From positions 17,302 through 77,128 of the forward strand of contig MNRR01000035.1 in assembly GCA_001916055.1 (NCBI GenBank): a stretch of 59,827 nt of DNA, read 5' to 3'. Made by a program: the position numbers and the translations under genes. Source of the DNA: Clostridium sp. 28_12 (GTDB lineage Bacteria; Bacillota; Clostridia; TANB77; CAG-508). The notes under the pieces were generated by a model. It saw only the letters and a list, made by a program, of their open reading frames with translations. It was not told where the DNA came from and did not search any database. This document shows, one piece after another, positions 50,649 through 59,453 of this stretch (its first letter is position 1; each line of letters starts with the position of its first letter).

Positions 50649-50870
50649 TGTTTTTATTAAATATTATATGTTTTTTTCTAAAATTTATACAAAATATTAA
50701 AAAAAATACCATATTTTTTATATTTGGTAGATTATTTGAACTTTATTGATTATAAAACTTGCAGACATAAAGACTTATTGCTTTTATTATTAAGCACAGG
50801 CATGAGCAAAATTGATATATGAAGAAAAATAAAATTTGAGGTGTTACCTCGCCTCGACCAGAAATGTCAA

Positions 50871-51222
50871 TGGTGGAGATGAGGGGAGTCGAACCCCTGT
50901 CCATAACACTATCCACACAAACTTCTCCGAGTGCAGTTTGTTATTGAAATTCATTTATTAATCATTAACAAACAAACAATTAATAAATATATCTGCTAAA
51001 TACCCACTATTTCCGCAGAAAAAATAGCTTTGTTTCCCGCTAAATGACACCAAATTAAAATATGCGGGGATATCTTAACTGGCGTTGCCGCAAACTAAGC
51101 AGCAAATGCTAATTCTGTATTATCAGCGTTTATATTTAGTTTTCTCGTTTTTTAAGTGGCAAACGAGAATCCACTACTCGCTATCTGTGATTCCAATGCA
51201 ATGTCGAAACCATTACATCCCC
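50871..51222 (-). ncRNA. ssrA: Transfer-messenger RNA (tmRNA)
   Basis: Rescues stalled ribosomes. The 5' end GGGGATG pairs with CATCTCC before ACCA at the 3' end (50871-50873 is the encoded CCA), and the T arm GGGGTTCGACTCCCC is intact. The tag frame reads ADNTELAFAA and a TAG stop; the resume codon is taken as GCT because the preceding UAAAC fits the usual pattern. The pseudoknot before the tag contains CTCGTTT paired with AAACGAG. A weak hairpin with T-rich tail near 50838-50860 may end the transcript. Confidence 0.95.
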
Positions 51223-51234
51223 AAATACACATCT

Positions 51235-51263
51235 ATTATAATATATTTTTTTAACAAATTCAA
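51235..51263 (-). promoter_or_regulatory. Sigma-A promoter of ssrA
   Basis: TTGAAT (51263-51258) and TATAAT (51240-51235), 17 bp apart, ending 12 bp before the mature 5' end. Confidence 0.85.
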
Positions 51264-51275
51264 GAAAAATTTTTA

Positions 51276-51305
51276 TGTATATTTTTTTCCTTTTTTGTCA
51301 TAATA
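51276..51305 (+). promoter_or_regulatory. Forespore (sigma-G/F type) promoter of spoVT
   Basis: TGTATA at 51276-51281 and CATAATA at 51299-51305 with a 17-bp spacer, matching the sigma-G consensus (TGMATA and CATAMTA) with one -35 mismatch. It is 33 bp ahead of the spoVT ATG; spoVT is sigma-G dependent in B. subtilis. Confidence 0.7.
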
Positions 51306-51338
51306 AGAATATACTTAAAAACAAAAAGGAGGAAGATT

Positions 51339-51871
51339 ATGAAAGCAACAGGTGTTGTAAGAAGAATAGATGATTTAGGTAGAGTTGTAATTCCAAAAGA
51401 AATTAGAAAAACATTACGTATAAAAGAAGGCGAACCTCTTGAAATATTTACAGATAGGGAAGGTCAAGTAATTTTGAAAAAATATTCTCCTATTGGTGAG
51501 TTATCAGAGTTTGCAACAGGTTACGCCGAAACATTATCAAAAACAACTGGTCATATAGCTTGCATAACTGACAAAGATACTGTAATAGCAATTTCTGGCG
51601 GACCTAAAAAAGAATTTTTAGAGCAAAATGTTAGTGACGAATTAGAACAATTAATGGAAGATAAAGAAGTTTATACAAGTAAAGAAAATAGTGATGTAGC
51701 AGTCCCTATAACAAAAAATGACAATAATGAAAGAAAATATAATTCACAAGTAGTTTATCCTATAATTTCTAATGGAGATAATCAAAAGAGTCTAATACAA
51801 AAATGAATGAAGTTGAAAAGAAAGTTGCTCAATCAGCTGCAAGTTTTTTAGGAAGTCAAATGGAAATTTAG
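51339..51871 (+). pseudogene. spoVT: Stage V sporulation regulator SpoVT, frame broken near the C-terminus
   Basis: SpoVT is a forespore DNA-binding regulator with an AbrB-type domain and a C-terminal GAF domain. The start is intact (GGAGG, ATG at 51339), and the AbrB swapped-hairpin part MKATGVVRRIDDLGRVVIPK is nearly identical to the B. subtilis protein. The GAF domain runs on to PIISNGD (residue 147). There the frame becomes NQKSLIQK and stops, while another frame gives KESNTKMNEVEKKVAQSAAS and FLGSQMEI, the true C-terminus, ending at 51871. Compared with the 178-residue family length, about 22 bases (3n+1) encoding the strand IGAVxxxS are missing. A shortened DNA-binding product of 155 residues is still possible. 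Confidence 0.87.
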
Positions 51872-51881
51872 AACATTTCAG

Positions 51882-51920
51882 AACGTGTTTTTTCTGTGCA
51901 ATGCACCGAAAAAACACGTT
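51882..51920. terminator. Bidirectional terminator related to the 31-bp repeats
   Basis: AACGTGTTTTTTCTGTGCA pairs with TGCACCGAAAAAACACGTT over 19 bp with one G-U pair and one base between the arms, so the top must open. The core TGTGCAATGCACCGAAAAAA is the same as a junction of two head-to-head units of the R1-R5 family. It lies between convergent spoVT and mutS2. Confidence 0.75.
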
Positions 51921-51930
51921 TTTATCTGTT

Positions 51931-54296
51931 CTATTTTATTTTTAGATTGACAATTGTAACTCCCATTTCTCCTTCTCCAAATGTACCAAGTCTGAAATTA
52001 TCAACTGTTTTATTTGTTTTCAAATATCTGTGAATACCATTTCTTAATGCTCCTGTTCCTTTTCCATGAACAATTCTAATTGGCGAAAGTTTTGCTACAA
52101 AACAATCATCTATATATTTGTCTATTAATGGCACTGCTTCATCTACTGTTAGTCCTAATACATTGATTTCTGGTTTTACTGTTTGTGCTTTAAAGCTTGA
52201 ACGTGCTGATTTTTCTACCTTTACATTATTACTTTTTTTGCTTTTGGCTTCTTGCAGTTCTTTTATGTCTACTTTCATCTTCATTATTCCAATTTGAACC
52301 TGTACTGTGTCATCTTTAGATATATTTGATACTACTGTTCCATCTGCATCTAGATTTTTCACATGTACATCTAATCCTGGTTTTATAGCAGCTCTTTTGA
52401 TTGATGGCAATAGATTTTCTGATAATTCTATATCCTCTTTTTCAATTGTAAGTGATGTTATTTTGTCATTTAACTTGTTTCTAAGTTTGTTTGCTTTAGA
52501 TGCAGAATTTGTACTATCCATTTCTCTTATAATTGAATTTGCAGTTTCTTTTGCTTCTATTAAAATTTGCTTCGCTTCTTGTTTTGCATTCGCAATCATT
52601 TCTTTTTCTTTGCTAGAAACATCAAAATGTTGATTTTTTAAAGATTTTTGTAGCTCTTCCGCTTCTTGTAATGCTATTTTTGTGCGCTGTTTTTCATTCT
52701 CTATTTCTGATTTTTGGTCATATATATTTTTTAATAAGTCTTCTAAGTTTACAGTCTCTTTATCAATCATTGCTGATGCTTTTTCTATTATTTTTTCATC
52801 TAGTCCAAGTTTTCTACTTATTGCAAAAGCATTACTTTTTCCTGGTATTCCTATTAATAATCTATATGTTGGTTTTAAATTTTCAATGTCAAATTCAACA
52901 CTTGCATTTTTAAAACCTGGTGTTACTAATGCATATTTTTTTAATTCTTGATAGTGTGATGTTGCCACTGTTAAACATCCCTGCTCTGTAAAGTATTGTA
53001 AAATACTTATTGCAAGATGTGCACCTTCTAGTGGGTCTGTTCCAGAACCTAATTCGTCTACAAGAATTAAACTATCTGCTGTGGCTGTTTGAGTTATTTT
53101 GATATATTGCTGATATGTGAAGAAAATGTACTTAATGATTCACTAATGCTTTGTTCATCTCCTATATCTGCAAAAATATGGTCAAATACATAAATGCTTG
53201 AATGTTCATCTGCTGTAATATTTAATCCACTACATGCCATAGCTGATAAAAGACCTATTGTCTTTAATGATACTGTTTTTCCACCTGTATTTGGTCCTGT
53301 TATAATTAAACTTGAAAATTCTTTTCCTAATTCTAATGAAATTGGTACAACTTTTGATTGGTCTATTAATGGATGACGTGCATTTTTTAGGTTGATTATT
53401 TTATCATCATTAATTTCTGGCATATTGCACTTCATTTCTAGTGAATAGTGTGCTTTGGCAAATATAAAGTCTAACTTTCCTATTAGTTTAACATCATTTT
53501 CAAGTTCTTTTGTATATGGAAATAGTAGTCCACTTAAGTTTTGCAAAATTCTTTCAATTTCTAGTTCTTCTTCTATATGCAAATTAGAAAGTTCATTATT
53601 AAAATCAAATACAGATATTGGCTCTATAAATACAGTTGAGCCACTGCTTGACATGTCATGCACAAATCCTTTTACACAACTACGATATTCCTCTTTTACT
53701 GGTATTACAAAACGTCCATTACGAATTGTTACCAAGTTTTCTCTCATATATTTTGAATATGTAGCTGAATGTAAAATTGTATTTAATTTTGAACGTATAT
53801 CTTGTTCAATTTTTCGTTCTTTTCTACGTATATCCTGCAATTTGGCTGATGCACTATCTGCAATTGTATCTTCATCAACAATTGATTTTACCAAAGTTGC
53901 TACTATACTTGGATTTATATATAGTTCTTCAAAATATTGCTTTATCGCTGAAAAATCTGATGTTTCAAGAAAATCTTTTGCTAAATAGTTTTTTAAACTT
54001 TCTGCCATTTGTAAAATATTTTGTAACTCTAATAATGCTTTTATACTAAGTGATCCACATCCATCCAAAGTTTTTAAATATACAGTTATATCTGCTATTT
54101 CTCCTAATGGTGGTGTACTATTTCTTTGAATTAGTATTACTCCTTGACTAGTTTCTGCTAATGTTTTTTGTACTGTTTCTTTGTCTTGTGATGGCCTTAG
54201 CTCTGAAACGTATTTTTTTCCTATATATGTTTTACAATATTTTGATAAATTATCTAATATTTTATCAAATTCTAATTTTTTTAAATTATTATCCAC
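51931..54296 (-). pseudogene. mutS2: MutS2 (RqcU-type) ATPase, single-base frameshift
   Basis: MutS2 proteins sense collided ribosomes or suppress recombination; full length is about 788 residues. The first frame (53094-54296, 400 aa) has the clamp and lever regions and Walker A ITGPNTGGKTVSLKT, then ends at SSHISNISK and a stop. The second frame carries on at once with KITQTATADSLILVDELGSG and TDP (Walker B), a long coiled coil, a KOW-like part, and the Smr domain at the C-terminus (ending FGEGEMGVTIVNLKIK, with HGKGTG). At 53099-53107 one base is missing (5 nt where 6 are expected for two codons). Apart from this nothing is lost, so a sequencing or assembly slip is as likely as a true mutation. 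Confidence 0.88.
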
Positions 54297-54462
54297 TTTT
54301 TACCTCTTTTCTTATAGACTATTATGACACAAATTTGCGAAAATTTCAACATTTTCGAATTAATGAAGTATTGCTTTTTATTGAAAAAAATTGTATAATA
54401 TATTCATTGTTCGTGGATACAGCGAAATATAACAAATGTATCATCTAAGAGAGGAGGGCTTC

Positions 54463-54738
54463 ATGGCAACATTATTGTTTGGTGCTTGTCTTTTAGGATT
54501 TTTCATTTATTCCAAAAAGGACAAAGCTTATCCATTTGGATTCCAGACCAACGCTAATTGTTGTGATGACATTTCACCATGGGTTCGCAAAAAATTTTTC
54601 TTTCGGATGTATGCCAAATTTTTTGCTAAGATAATGATAATTTCATTTATCATAATTCTTCTAAGCAAATTCAAATCTGACAAATTCATTGAAGAAATTA
54701 TTTTTATTGCAAGATGGTTATTATATTTTGGCCATTAA
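54463..54738 (+). CDS. Small membrane protein of unknown function (91 aa)
   Basis: The ATG at 54463 follows GAGGAGG. The protein starts MATLLFGACLLGFFIYSKKD (membrane helix 1, about 2-17), has a short loop with two adjacent Cys (NANCCDDISPWVRKK, about 28-42), a second helix (FAKIMIISFIIILLSKF, about 53-69) and a hydrophobic end (EEIIFIARWLLYFGH). No family is recognised. TATAAT at about 54394 with a poor -35, and a clear terminator, frame it as a single-gene unit. A small leader hairpin (TTCG with CGAA) lies before it. Plus-strand orphan like the gene at 2208. Confidence 0.7.
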   Translation: MATLLFGACLLGFFIYSKKDKAYPFGFQTNANCCDDISPWVRKKFFFRMYAKFFAKIMIISFIIILLSKFKSDKFIEEIIFIARWLLYFGH

Positions 54739-54782
54739 TGAATTAAAACTATGGTATTAGGGGCACGCAAACAAATCTCTAA

Positions 54783-54807
54783 AGAGGGAAAGATATTCTT
54801 TCCCTCT
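54783..54807 (+). terminator. Terminator of the small membrane protein gene
   Basis: AGAGGGAAAGA and TCTTTCCCTCT form an 11-bp perfect stem with a 3-nt loop, followed by AATTCTATTT. Confidence 0.75.
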
Positions 54808-54833
54808 AATTCTATTTAATGCTCTCTTTTATT

Positions 54834-55295
54834 TTAATATATTACCCCATTTTCTTTTTTATATTCTTCAAATGCTTGTATACATTCATCTCTATCCATT
54901 TGTTTTAAATTAATTAAATCTTTATTTTCACCTTTTAAATATTGGTATATGATATCATCTCTAAATCCAATGTTTCCTGCATCTTCTTTTGTACATCCAT
55001 AATAGACTGTTTTTATATTGGCCCAAATTATTGCTGATAAGCACATTGGACATGGTTCACATGATGTATATAAAATATATCCTGATAAGTCATATGTTTT
55101 CAATTTTTCACATGCTGTTCTAATTGCTACAACTTCTGCATGTGCTGTTGGATCATTACTGCATAGAACTCTATTATTTCCTTCTGCAATTATATTTCCA
55201 TCCTTATCTGTTATTACTGCTCCAAATGGACCACCTTCTTTATTTTTAAATCCTTTTATTGATTTGTTTTTTGCTATTTCCATGTATTTATTCAT
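54834..55295 (-). CDS. guaD: Guanine deaminase-type cytidine deaminase fold enzyme
   Basis: Converts guanine to xanthine with a bound zinc. The 153 residues have the short bacterial GuaD length (156 in B. subtilis) and layout: GGPFGAVITDKDG (about 21-33), zinc motif 1 THAE-type TAHAEVVAIRTAC (about 50-62), motif 2 TSCEPCPMCLSAIIWAN (about 77-93), YYGCTKEDAGNIGFRDD (about 97-113) and a C-terminal Tyr. The GFRDD section separates it from tRNA adenosine deaminase TadA, which otherwise is close. Promoter TTGATA/TAAAAT upstream. Single gene. Confidence 0.88.
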   Translation of the reverse strand: MNKYMEIAKNKSIKGFKNKEGGPFGAVITDKDGNIIAEGNNRVLCSNDPTAHAEVVAIRTACEKLKTYDLSGYILYTSCEPCPMCLSAIIWANIKTVYYGCTKEDAGNIGFRDDIIYQYLKGENKDLINLKQMDRDECIQAFEEYKKENGVIY

Positions 55296-55331
55296 AGACC
55301 TCTCTCCTTTATCTTGTTTTTATCCACTGCT

Positions 55332-55360
55332 ATTTTAGCATTTATTTAATATTTTATCAA
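55332..55360 (-). promoter_or_regulatory. Promoter of guaD
   Basis: TTGATA (55360-55355) and TAAAAT (55337-55332) with a 17-bp spacer, 37 bp upstream of the guaD start codon. Confidence 0.75.
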
Positions 55361-55496
55361 CCTTTTTGCATTTTCTTCATATAATATTACAATTATCATG
55401 GCAATTTCTAGAATTTTGTGCTTATGCACATTTATGACCTGTTCTTACCGCGGTTCACTTTTATATTTCTTCTAATTGTCAAGAAATGAGGTTTTT

Positions 55497-56403
55497 ATGA
55501 ATGATTATATTCTTAGTTCTAATTTGTTATATGAAAATTTACGTATTTTAAAACAGGCTTATCCTTTTATCAAAACTGGCTCTATTGGCAAAAGCATTAT
55601 GGGAAAAGATATTCCTTTTGTTAGAATTGGACGTGGACAAAAAGAGGTTTTCTATTCTGCTAGTTATCATGCTAATGAATGGATTACTTCTTTGGTTCTT
55701 TTAGAATTTATGTATGATTATTGTAATGCTGTTCAGTCTAATTCTTCTATTTGGAATTTTTCTGCTAGACGTTTATTCGAAACTGTCTCAATTTATCTTG
55801 TTCCTATGGTTAACCCTGATGGTGTCGACTTAGTTACAGGTGTTCTTCCAAAAACATCTCCTTCATACAAGCAAGCAGAAAAAATTGCTTATGGATTTGC
55901 AACAATTCCTTTTCCCGATGACTGGAAAGCGAACATTCGTGGTGTTGATTTGAATCTGCAGTTTCCAGCAGAGTGGCAAAAAGCTCGTGAAATAAAATAT
56001 GAGCAAGGATTTACTCGGCCCTGCCCCTCGTGATTTTGTTGGATATGGACCTCTTACAGAACCAGAAACTTTAGCTGTTTATAACTTTACTTTACAACAT
56101 AATTTCAGGCTTATACTCGCTTATCACTCTCAAGGTGAAGTTATTTACTGGCAATTTCAGAATTATAGTCCTCCTGGTGCTTTTCAGATTGGAACTCAAT
56201 TTGCTAATGTTAGTGGATATTCTCTTGAACCTACTCCTTATAATTCAAGTTTTGCTGGCTATAAAGATTGGTTTATTCAGAACTATAATAAACCAGGATA
56301 TACTATTGAAGTAGGTCTTGGCACTAATCCTCTTCCTATGACTCAATTCAATAAAATTTATGAGGATAATTTAGGGATATTAGTTTTAGGAGCTATTCTC
56401 TAA
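55497..56403 (+). pseudogene. M14-family peptidase (gamma-D-glutamyl endopeptidase I-like), +1 frameshift
   Basis: Zinc carboxypeptidases of this group cut gamma-D-Glu to diaminopimelate bonds of wall peptides, in Bacilli during sporulation. The start at 55497 follows GAGG. The first frame has the zinc motif SYHANEWITSLVLLEF, MVNPDGVDLVTG and GVDLNLQFPAEW, then FTRPCPS and a stop at 56033. The next frame continues from the same place with APRDFVGYGPLTEPETLAVY, the second zinc His in YHSQGEVIYW and catalytic Glu in YTIEVGLGTNPLP. One extra base in a CCC run near 56022 explains the break. No signal peptide or LysM domain is present. Without the extra base the protein would be about 301 residues. 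Confidence 0.88.
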
Positions 56404-56410
56404 CAGCTGA

Positions 56411-56443
56411 AAAAAACTCTCACTTTATTTGTGCGAGTTTTTT
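56411..56443 (+). terminator. Terminator of the M14 gene
   Basis: AAAAAACTCTCAC pairs with GTGCGAGTTTTTT (one mismatch) around a 7-nt loop, ending in a T run. Confidence 0.8.
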
Positions 56444-56461
56444 GTTTTTATAATAAACATG

Positions 56462-57286
56462 TCAGTTCTTACTCATAAATTTATTTAATTCAGCACCTAA
56501 AAAGACTGTATAAAAGCAAGAATATGTCCACATCATTACCAACATAAGAGTTGTTAAACTTCCATAAGTTATAGAAAAACCTTTGAATATAGTTAAATAT
56601 CTTGAAAATATAAAGGAAATCACATTAAGTGCAACTGCACCAAACAAAGCACCATATGTTTGACTTTTAAATGTCACTTTGTGTTTTGGCATAAATTTAT
56701 ATAATAATAAAAACACTACGAATGTTGCAAACATAAATCCAAGTTGGGCTATAATTGATGATATTATAGTATAATTTTTAAATCCTCCAAAATATTCTTT
56801 TATTATATCAACTACACCATTTCCAAAAACTAATATTATCAATCCCATTACAATTAATATGATGAACAATATTGTTTCTAATAATACCTTTATTCGTAAA
56901 TATATATATGATGTAATTTTCTTTCCTTTAGTCTGATATACCGTTTGTAGTCCTGCTGTTAATGCATAAAATCCTTTTCCAGCAGTCCAGATTGTAAATA
57001 TTATAGATATTGAAATTGTCCCTATTGATTTAGAATATACTTCTTGCACTATTCCTAAAACCATTTCACTCATACTTGATGGTATTATTTTTGATATCGC
57101 ATCAAATAAAGTCTGCGGAGCAATTCCTGTGTATTGTATTAATGTTATCAATAAAATCAAAAATGGTATAAATGATAGTATCGTATAATATGAACATTGT
57201 GCTGCACTTTCACTAATATGGTCCCTTTTCATATTTTCTGACATTTCCTGCATTTTTGACCATTTTTCTTTTATTAATTTTTTCAT
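56462..57286 (-). CDS. YihY/BrkB-like membrane protein
   Basis: A 274-residue polytopic protein of the YihY/virulence factor BrkB family; a transport role is assumed but no substrate is known. It has the conserved start HISESAAQCSYYTILSFIPF (about 25-44), six predicted helices, the middle TIWTAGKGFYALTAGLQTVY (about 106-125) and the late GALFGAVALNVISFIFSRYL (about 218-237), with YGSLTTLMLVMMWTYSCFY near the end. Start is the ATG at 57286, with AAAGG at good spacing; the ATG at 57295 sits on that site. Single gene on the minus strand. Confidence 0.9.
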   Translation of the reverse strand: MKKLIKEKWSKMQEMSENMKRDHISESAAQCSYYTILSFIPFLILLITLIQYTGIAPQTLFDAISKIIPSSMSEMVLGIVQEVYSKSIGTISISIIFTIWTAGKGFYALTAGLQTVYQTKGKKITSYIYLRIKVLLETILFIILIVMGLIILVFGNGVVDIIKEYFGGFKNYTIISSIIAQLGFMFATFVVFLLLYKFMPKHKVTFKSQTYGALFGAVALNVISFIFSRYLTIFKGFSITYGSLTTLMLVMMWTYSCFYTVFLGAELNKFMSKN

Positions 57287-57421
57287 ACATGTCATCCTTT
57301 CTATTTCTTTTATCTGTATTTTATCATACTATAGTTCCTATTTCTATATTTATTCCAATTATTATTTACTTTTGATTATTTTTATGATAATATAATAAAA
57401 ATTTGATAAGGAGTGTTTTAT

Positions 57422-57601
57422 ATGTCTGATAAAAATGAGCAAAAAAAAGGAATAAAAGTTATAAGTGGTGATGGTTCAAATTTAGATATTTCTCCTGTTT
57501 ATGAACATATTGATGCAGCAAAACCAAAAATAAATGAAAAAAAGCCTAAAAATATTATTGTTCCCACAGAAAAAAAAGCGGACAAGAAAAAGAAAAACTA
57601 G
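57422..57601 (+). CDS. Small Lys-rich protein of unknown function (59 aa)
   Basis: The ATG at 57422 has AAGGAG 8 bases upstream. The product is polar and basic, with no hydrophobic segment: GIKVISGDGSNLDISPVYEH (about 10-29) and then a Lys/Pro-rich end with KPKNIIVPTEKKADKKKKN. The last part is probably disordered and could bind nucleic acid or phospholipid; that is a guess. No family recognised. It is convergent with the acyl-CoA synthetase gene and shares its terminator. Confidence 0.65.
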   Translation: MSDKNEQKKGIKVISGDGSNLDISPVYEHIDAAKPKINEKKPKNIIVPTEKKADKKKKN

Positions 57602-57622
57602 AGTCTATTTAGTAGACCCTAG
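57598..57622. terminator. Bidirectional terminator, overlapping both stop codons
   Basis: CTAGAGTCT (57598-57606) pairs with AGACCCTAG (57614-57622), 8 of 9 positions, with a T run on the plus side and A/T-rich DNA on the minus side. It overlaps the ends of the small Lys-rich gene and the acyl-CoA synthetase gene. Confidence 0.75.
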
Positions 57623-59332
57623 TATTTTTTTGATTTCTTCTTGTCTTTTTATTTTTTGTGTAGTTGTTTTTATAAGTTCTTGATCTGTTAAAATCATGTT
57701 TTTGATATATTTATATGGTGGAAATGTTTTGTTTATTTCTTTTATTTGCTCCCATATAATTTTTCTTAGTTCTTCTTCTGTTGTATTTGGGTATTTTTCT
57801 TTTACAACATCTTTATCATAAACTATTTTTACTGACAATTTTAAGTCATTTTTGTCTTTTTCATCTGGCATTCCATAAACTATACATTCTTTTACCAGTT
57901 CAAGTCTATTAATTAATGTTTCTAATTCTTCTGGAAATACTTTCTTACCGTTTTTCAAAACTATCATATCTTTTTGTCTTCCTGTTAAGAATATAAATCC
58001 ATCTTTATCAATATATCCTAAGTCTCCTGTATAAAACCAACCATCTCTTATTACTCTCTTTGTTTCTTCTTCATTTTCATAATATCCAAGCATTACATTT
58101 GGACCTTTTACACGAAGTTCTCCGATTCCATTTTCGTCTTTATCAACAATCTCTAATTCTACATTGTCCATTGGAAATCCAATTGAACCACTTCTCTTTT
58201 TGTATGCATTTTCAGCAGCTATTACTGGTGAAGTTTCTGTTAATCCATATCCTTGAACAAGTTCAATTCCTAAGTCATTAAATCCTTTTGCAACTTTTTG
58301 ATCTAATGGTGCTCCACCTGATATTATGAATCTCATGTTTCCACCTAATGCGTCAAAAATTGACTTGAACATTTTTTTTCTTACATCAATATGACATTTT
58401 AATAATGCATTGCTTACTTTTTTTGCAAGGTTTATTACTTTTGTCTTCCCTTGTTTTTCAACTTCTTTTTCTATGTTTCTATATATTGCTTCTACAAGTA
58501 GTGGAACCCCTACAAACAATGATACTTTGTATTCCCTTAAGTTTTGTGCCACATATCTTAGTCCATCTGGAAATGCTGTTGCAATCCCTGATGCTAACAT
58601 TACTATCATTTCTGTTGATCCAAATATATGATGAAATGGTAAAAATGCTAGATTTACATCTGTTGGTAAGAATTTTTCTACTAATAACATTGCATATACA
58701 TTTGATGCTATATTGTGTTGTGATAACATTACAGCTTTTGATTTTGATGTTGTTCCTGAAGTAAATAATAATATTCCCATTTTGTTTTCATCTATTTTTA
58801 CTTTTGTGTATTCTTTTTTTCCTTGTTTTATTAGTTTTTCTCCTTGTGCTTTCAAGTCCCAAAAGTTTTGGTATCCTTCTTTTTCTGTCATACAGATATA
58901 TGTTTGTAATTTTGTATTTTGCCTTTTCTTTATCTCTTCTATATTTTCTGTGTATTTTTCATCAAATACTACAACATCTGCTTTGCTTCTTTCTAAGCAA
59001 CTTTCTAATTCGTCTACTTGTAATTCTTTGTCTAGTGGTATTGATACTATTCCACCTAATAGATTTGACAAGTGCGTTATTACCCACTCATATCTGTTTC
59101 TTCCTACTATTGCTATTCTTTTGTCTTTTAATCCCATTTCATATAATTGGGTTCCAAATGCATTTATATCTTGTAATAACTTTTTATATGTTATATTTTC
59201 ATAAGTTACTTTTTTGTCTTCTTTATGTTTTAATATGAAGGCTGTATTTTTTGCATATTGCTTGGCTGAATTATATATTATCCCTTTTATGTCTTTAAAT
59301 TCTACGGCATTAAAATATCTTTCTCTTTCCAT
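57605..59332 (-). CDS. Long-chain acyl-CoA synthetase (AMP-forming)
   Basis: Activates fatty acids with ATP and CoA through an acyl-adenylate. The 575 residues carry the ANL superfamily motifs in order: MGILLFTSGTTSKSKAVML (about 180-198, P-loop), LPFHHIFGSTEM, FIISGGAPLD (about 330-339), VQGYGLTETSPVIAAEN (about 352-368), DGWFYTGDLGYIDKDGFIFL (about 425-444), RQKDMIVLKNGKKVFPEELE and a late Lys in TTQKIKRQE. Length and the FHHIFG segment fit long-chain enzymes rather than acetyl-CoA synthetase. No partner gene adjoins, so the fate of the product is unclear. Confidence 0.92.
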   Translation of the reverse strand: MERERYFNAVEFKDIKGIIYNSAKQYAKNTAFILKHKEDKKVTYENITYKKLLQDINAFGTQLYEMGLKDKRIAIVGRNRYEWVITHLSNLLGGIVSIPLDKELQVDELESCLERSKADVVVFDEKYTENIEEIKKRQNTKLQTYICMTEKEGYQNFWDLKAQGEKLIKQGKKEYTKVKIDENKMGILLFTSGTTSKSKAVMLSQHNIASNVYAMLLVEKFLPTDVNLAFLPFHHIFGSTEMIVMLASGIATAFPDGLRYVAQNLREYKVSLFVGVPLLVEAIYRNIEKEVEKQGKTKVINLAKKVSNALLKCHIDVRKKMFKSIFDALGGNMRFIISGGAPLDQKVAKGFNDLGIELVQGYGLTETSPVIAAENAYKKRSGSIGFPMDNVELEIVDKDENGIGELRVKGPNVMLGYYENEEETKRVIRDGWFYTGDLGYIDKDGFIFLTGRQKDMIVLKNGKKVFPEELETLINRLELVKECIVYGMPDEKDKNDLKLSVKIVYDKDVVKEKYPNTTEEELRKIIWEQIKEINKTFPPYKYIKNMILTDQELIKTTTQKIKRQEEIKKILGSTK

Positions 59333-59425
59333 TATAAATTTCCTCTCAATTCTATCTGGTTTTCGATACTAGATTATCACATAAAAAAAATCTTGTCAAT
59401 ATACTGACTGCACTTTCTAAAAAAA

Positions 59426-59446
59426 TCTACCAGCATTGCTGGCAGA
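59426..59446. terminator. Terminator of the partial LPKAG protein gene
   Basis: TCTACCAGCA and TGCTGGCAGA pair with one A-C mismatch and a minimal loop (the top pairs probably open). The minus strand continues with T6 and the plus strand with CTTTTTATT, so it may work in both directions. Confidence 0.7.
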
Positions 59447-59453
59447 CTTTTTA

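Noticed and set aside
51931..54296. Two separate genes for MutS2 N-terminal and C-terminal parts
   Set aside because: The frames join with one missing base and no ribosome site lies before the second; Walker A and B would be on different proteins.
55440..55470. CCGCGGTTCAC near the M14 and guaD starts as a second T-box
   Set aside because: On the minus strand it reads GTGAACCGCGG, which lacks the GGTGG part, and no antiterminator/terminator pair follows before guaD.
56000..56040. Programmed frameshift in the M14 gene
   Set aside because: There is a C-rich run but no known slippery heptamer, stimulatory hairpin or internal SD that I can point to; an indel is simpler.
55476..56403. Two separate peptidase genes at 55476 and 55999
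   Set aside because: They are halves of one M14 protein split by a single extra base; each alone lacks essential zinc or catalytic residues.
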